Source: a virus
Strand: one strand, 5' to 3'
Virus record (IMG/VR): IMGVR_UViG_3300036909_000142
Location: 1 to 23,102 of that record
Length of the DNA: 23,102 nt
Shown here: in pieces, positions 20,735 through 23,102 of the stretch
Numbering within the stretch: position 1 is the stretch's first letter
How the letters are laid out: each line of letters opens with the position of its first letter
Position numbers and translations under genes: made by a program
The notes under the pieces: model-generated
Databases searched by the model: none
Seen by the model: only the letters and a program-made list of their open reading frames with translations
Told to the model about the DNA's origin: nothing

Positions 20735-21099
20735 AAGTTCGCACGACGATCCCTCACCAGCGTATTGCCGTCCAAGGCGGCCCGGTGGAGATTCTCCCCG
20801 TCGGGACGATTATCGATCACCCCTTGGCTTACGTGCATCTCATGGACGGCAGCGCGGAACCGGCCGACGAAGAGGCGGAAAAGTACCGCCTTACGCCGGA
20901 GCGGCAACAGCAGGCGTTGCATATTCGTGAGCGGACGCAAGCGGGCATCCACCCCGACGATTTTGCCGATTATGAAGCCGGCATTATGATCGGCTATGAC
21001 CCGGACGGCGAGCCGATCCCCGGCCCCAACGCTATTCCTATCGAACGTGACAGCGGACTACTTGACGCCGACGGCGAGCCGCTGTACCTGGAATCCTAA
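20731..21099 (+). CDS. Hypothetical 122-residue acidic protein
   Basis: It overlaps the tail tube stop by 4 bp (ATGA). The first half forms short strands (IPHQRIAVQGGPVEILPVGT) and a helix (EEAEKYRLTPERQQQALHIR). The second half is acidic and repeats an Asp-Gly-Glu-Pro theme (YDPDGEPIPGPN, DADGEPLYLES). No family is recognised. Placement between tube and chaperone genes suggests a tail accessory protein. Confidence 0.65.
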   Translation: MKVRTTIPHQRIAVQGGPVEILPVGTIIDHPLAYVHLMDGSAEPADEEAEKYRLTPERQQQALHIRERTQAGIHPDDFADYEAGIMIGYDPDGEPIPGPNAIPIERDSGLLDADGEPLYLES

Positions 21100-21124
21100 C
21101 TCAAACCTGAAACGAGGAAAGTTT

Positions 21125-21511
21125 ATGGACCCGCAAACTCCGCAACTGACCCCGGCCGACCAGCTTTTCGGCCAGCCCTACAAACGCCGCTTTAAGACCC
21201 TGACGCTGCCCGTGTGCGGCGCCACGGTACGCATCCGCTCGCTCTCCGAAAAGGAAATGAGCGCCCACCAGCAAAGTCTGTACGTGAAAACCGTCAACGG
21301 CTGGGACATCAATAAGTCGCTGATGGAGTCGGCGGGGCGGCGTTTCATGGCCTTGTGTCTAGTGGACGGCGAAGGCAACGCCATCTTGGCGATTTCCGAC
21401 AGTGCAAAGTTTGTCGAGTGGGATTCGGCGGACAGCACCTTCCTTTACAACGAGTGCCGCGACTTCACGCGCAGCAAGCCGGAGGACATTGAGGGCACCG
21501 CAAAAAACTAG
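21125..21511 (+). CDS. Tail assembly chaperone, G-like
   Basis: A 128-residue protein from the ATG at 21125, with GAGGAAA upstream; a longer frame from 20996 overlaps the previous gene. It carries VCGATVRIRSLSEKEMSAHQ and ESAGRRFMALCLVDGEGNAI, the usual outline of small chaperones in this position. The last codons GCA AAA AAC before the TAG form the slippery heptamer at 21502-21508. In lambda, gpG and the frameshift product gpGT coat the tape measure and recruit tube subunits. Confidence 0.8.
   Translation: MDPQTPQLTPADQLFGQPYKRRFKTLTLPVCGATVRIRSLSEKEMSAHQQSLYVKTVNGWDINKSLMESAGRRFMALCLVDGEGNAILAISDSAKFVEWDSADSTFLYNECRDFTRSKPEDIEGTAKN
21502..21508 (+). promoter_or_regulatory. -1 programmed frameshift site A AAA AAC
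   Basis: The heptamer is in the correct phase (XXXYYYZ over codons AAA AAC), directly before the TAG at 21509-21511. A -1 slip places ribosomes in the frame that stays open to 21825, joining the G-like frame to the T-like one. It is bacterial-type (A-rich with AAC), and the downstream DNA is GC-rich, so a stimulatory stem is likely. Confidence 0.85.
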
Positions 21512-21825
21512 CAGGCAATCCCCGCCGGCTGGTCGCCGCCCGCCAGGCGTATCGGTTGGGGATTGCCACCGATGACCTGCTGGCCCGGTACTCGCCGGAG
21601 CAGTTTGACGAGGTAATGGCCCTGGTGCAACTGGAAGGCGATGCGGAAATGCGACTGCGGCAAGTGATAACCAACGGGATTCTCGCCACGGCGCAATGGA
21701 AAGTCGAGCCGGAACATATTGACCCGTTCCTGCGTGACTCTTCCGAAGCCAAATCTGGCGGCACCCTCACCCCGCGTCAAGCCCGCGCCCGCATGGCCGC
21801 CCGTAGCCAAGGAGCATCCCCATGA
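21508..21825 (+). CDS. Tail assembly chaperone, T-like extension (made by -1 frameshift)
   Basis: This frame (106 codons with stop) is continuous from the slip point and yields LAGNPRRLVAARQAYRLGI, followed by DDLLARYSPEQFDEVMALVQ, then a helical, Ala/Arg-rich end. No binding site precedes its first in-frame ATG at 21556, so it is best read as the second part of a fused protein (21125-21508 plus this, about 233 residues). The motif YSPEQFDEVMALVQLEG is like the T-domain pattern (P..F......E). The tape measure start overlaps its stop, as expected. In phages the minor fused product binds the tape measure. Confidence 0.8.
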   Translation, partial: LAGNPRRLVAARQAYRLGIATDDLLARYSPEQFDEVMALVQLEGDAEMRLRQVITNGILATAQWKVEPEHIDPFLRDSSEAKSGGTLTPRQARARMAARSQGASP

Positions 21826-23102
21826 GCGCCGCTGGTGATTTGGTCTTTTCCTTACGTGCCGATACGTCGGACTTTTCTTCGGGCATGAGCCAAGCGGTAT
21901 CGTCGGCTCAAAGTGGCAGCAGCGCCATCGCGGAGCACGTCGGCGGCGGCGCCCGGGCATTTGGTTTCCTTGGCAGTGAAATCGGCCATGCCGGCGAGGC
22001 CCTCAAGGGAACCAATGAGGGCCTCGGCGAAATGGTCGGCGGTCTGGGCACAGGCGTCAGTGTCATCGGCGAGACCGTCCACGGCTTGCATTCCATGCAC
22101 GCTGCCCTCGGAATGGCCCGCAACGCTCAGATTGCGCTCAATGCCGTCAGTCCCGCCGGCTGGGCGATGATGGCCGCCGGTGCCGTCGCCGCAGCGGGAT
22201 CCTATCTATTTTTCAAGAATGCCGCAGACCAGGCCGCCGCCGTCGAAGAGCGGAAGAAAAACTTTGAGCCATTAGAACATCTCAAGGGCGATAAGTTCGA
22301 TGATGCGGCCGAAACGAAAGAAATCGCGTTGCAGGAGGCGCTGACCAAGGCCACGCGGGAATACGGCGAAGAATTGCAAGGCACCGGCTTGACGTTTCAC
22401 TGGTGGTATGCCGGGTTTGACGAAGCCGCCGGCCGCATGAACAAGGCAGGGGAGGCATTGGACGATTTTATGGCGAAGGCCGTGTTGCATCGCCAACAAG
22501 AGGCGAGCGGCAAGGTGGACAGCACCATCGATGCGCTGATAAAAGCCAACGAGGCATTGAGCACCACGCCAGAGGAGCGACTGATAGCCGCTCTATCGCA
22601 GACAGCGGCGACTACCGAAGAGGCTACGGCAAAGATACGCGAATTTCAGGAACTCACGGAGCACAATGTCGAACTAAAAGCCGGCAAGGCGGTGGATGAC
22701 ACGCTGAGAAAGATCACTGAGCAGGCCGCGAATCTCGACGTGACGCCGCTCGAAAAGTTCAAGAATGACCTGCGGGATGCGCATACGGAAGCATCGGACG
22801 CCGCCGATGCTGTCTGGGCTTTCGTCAATGCTCAAGAACAAATCAAAGGCGATGCAATCGGCAAGGAACTTGGAAAGTCGGAACAAAACCTCGACATGGA
22901 GGGCATGGACCGTGCGCAGCGGTACATGGCGGAGTTTGCCAATGCCCACCCGACAGCGAATCCCGAGCAAACTGCCCAAGCCCAAGCCATCGCCGATCGC
23001 ATGACGGCCATAGACGATGAAAAAGATGCCGAGAAGGAACTTGACGAGCTACACGATAAAGCCATCGCCAAGAACAAGAAACTGGCCGACGTGGTGCAGG
23101 CC
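21822..23102 (+). CDS. Tape measure protein, N-terminal part (runs off the window)
   Basis: The ATG at 21822 overlaps the T-like stop, with AAGGAG 7 nt upstream. The frame stays open for 427 codons to the window edge. The N-terminus has the tape-measure pattern of a short strand (LVFSLRADTSDFSSGMSQAV) and a Gly/Ala-rich helix region. A hydrophobic segment, PAGWAMMAAGAVAAAGSYLF (about 111-130), and long, charged coiled-coil-like helices follow (for example EEATAKIREFQELTEHNVEL). It sets tail length and is ejected with DNA. The C-terminus, where lytic domains often lie, is not visible. Confidence 0.88.
   Translation, partial: MSAAGDLVFSLRADTSDFSSGMSQAVSSAQSGSSAIAEHVGGGARAFGFLGSEIGHAGEALKGTNEGLGEMVGGLGTGVSVIGETVHGLHSMHAALGMARNAQIALNAVSPAGWAMMAAGAVAAAGSYLFFKNAADQAAAVEERKKNFEPLEHLKGDKFDDAAETKEIALQEALTKATREYGEELQGTGLTFHWWYAGFDEAAGRMNKAGEALDDFMAKAVLHRQQEASGKVDSTIDALIKANEALSTTPEERLIAALSQTAATTEEATAKIREFQELTEHNVELKAGKAVDDTLRKITEQAANLDVTPLEKFKNDLRDAHTEASDAADAVWAFVNAQEQIKGDAIGKELGKSEQNLDMEGMDRAQRYMAEFANAHPTANPEQTAQAQAIADRMTAIDDEKDAEKELDELHDKAIAKNKKLADVVQA

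Noticed and set aside
21556-21825. T-like frame as an independent gene
   Set aside because: There is no binding site before 21556, and the frame is continuous with the slip site A AAA AAC, so a fused product explains it better.
1-23102. tRNA genes, integrase, lysis cassette
   Set aside because: I looked for cloverleaf-like segments, tyrosine or serine recombinase motifs and endolysin motifs and saw none. Only a small membrane protein at 7274-7570 recalls a holin, without supporting context.

Overview
The window is almost entirely one tailed-phage genome or prophage of the HK97 type. It carries the late morphogenesis block in the usual order: terminase small and large subunits, portal, prohead protease, major capsid protein, head-tail connector and adaptor, tail completion proteins, tail tube, G/GT tail chaperone and tape measure. 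The siphovirus build follows from the tail tube, the frameshifted GT pair and the tape measure. The DNA is GC-rich, with many GCCGGC-type words. A Planctomycete-like host is a guess from composition and protein style only. No tRNA, rRNA, integrase, lysis gene or attachment site was recognised, so free phage and prophage cannot be told apart.

Layout. Positions 1-961 hold the end of a beta-rich, probably virion-surface protein and an HNH endonuclease, closed by a GC-rich hairpin. Positions 1141-2998 hold a ParB-like nuclease gene, a 33-codon Gly-rich gene and a PAPS-reductase-like PP-loop gene, a pairing that recalls IbrB/IbrA. Positions 2743-3890 on the minus strand form a compact operon: two small unknown genes, an XRE repressor-like gene and an ASCH-domain gene. 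The ASCH gene runs head-on into the PP-loop gene, with a 256-bp overlap. Positions 3891-4432 are a regulatory region. It has a leftward promoter whose 17-bp spacer is filled by a perfect palindrome, a second palindrome, five tandem 10-bp repeats, an inverted repeat and a rightward promoter for terS.

Positions 4433-12245 are the packaging and portal/protease module, with many 1-11 bp gene overlaps that indicate one operon. Several small unknown genes sit in it, including a Dps/ferritin-like one just before the prohead protease.

Positions 12246-15744 look like a self-contained accessory unit dropped between protease and capsid genes. It has its own strong promoter, a structured leader and a short TGGCNN hexamer tract. 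These are followed by a gene whose product resembles RAMP (Cas7-like) proteins, a second tract of exactly 60 in-phase TGGCNN hexamers, two ParB-like/HTH genes around a winged-helix-like gene, and a terminator. The pairing of a RAMP-like protein with 6-nt periodic repeats on both sides is the most unusual thing in the window.

Positions 15767-23102 restart the structural programme with a new promoter, a hairpin over the capsid ribosome binding site, the capsid gene and the head-tail and tail genes. The -1 frameshift signal A AAA AAC joins the two tail-chaperone reading frames. The tape measure gene runs off the right edge.
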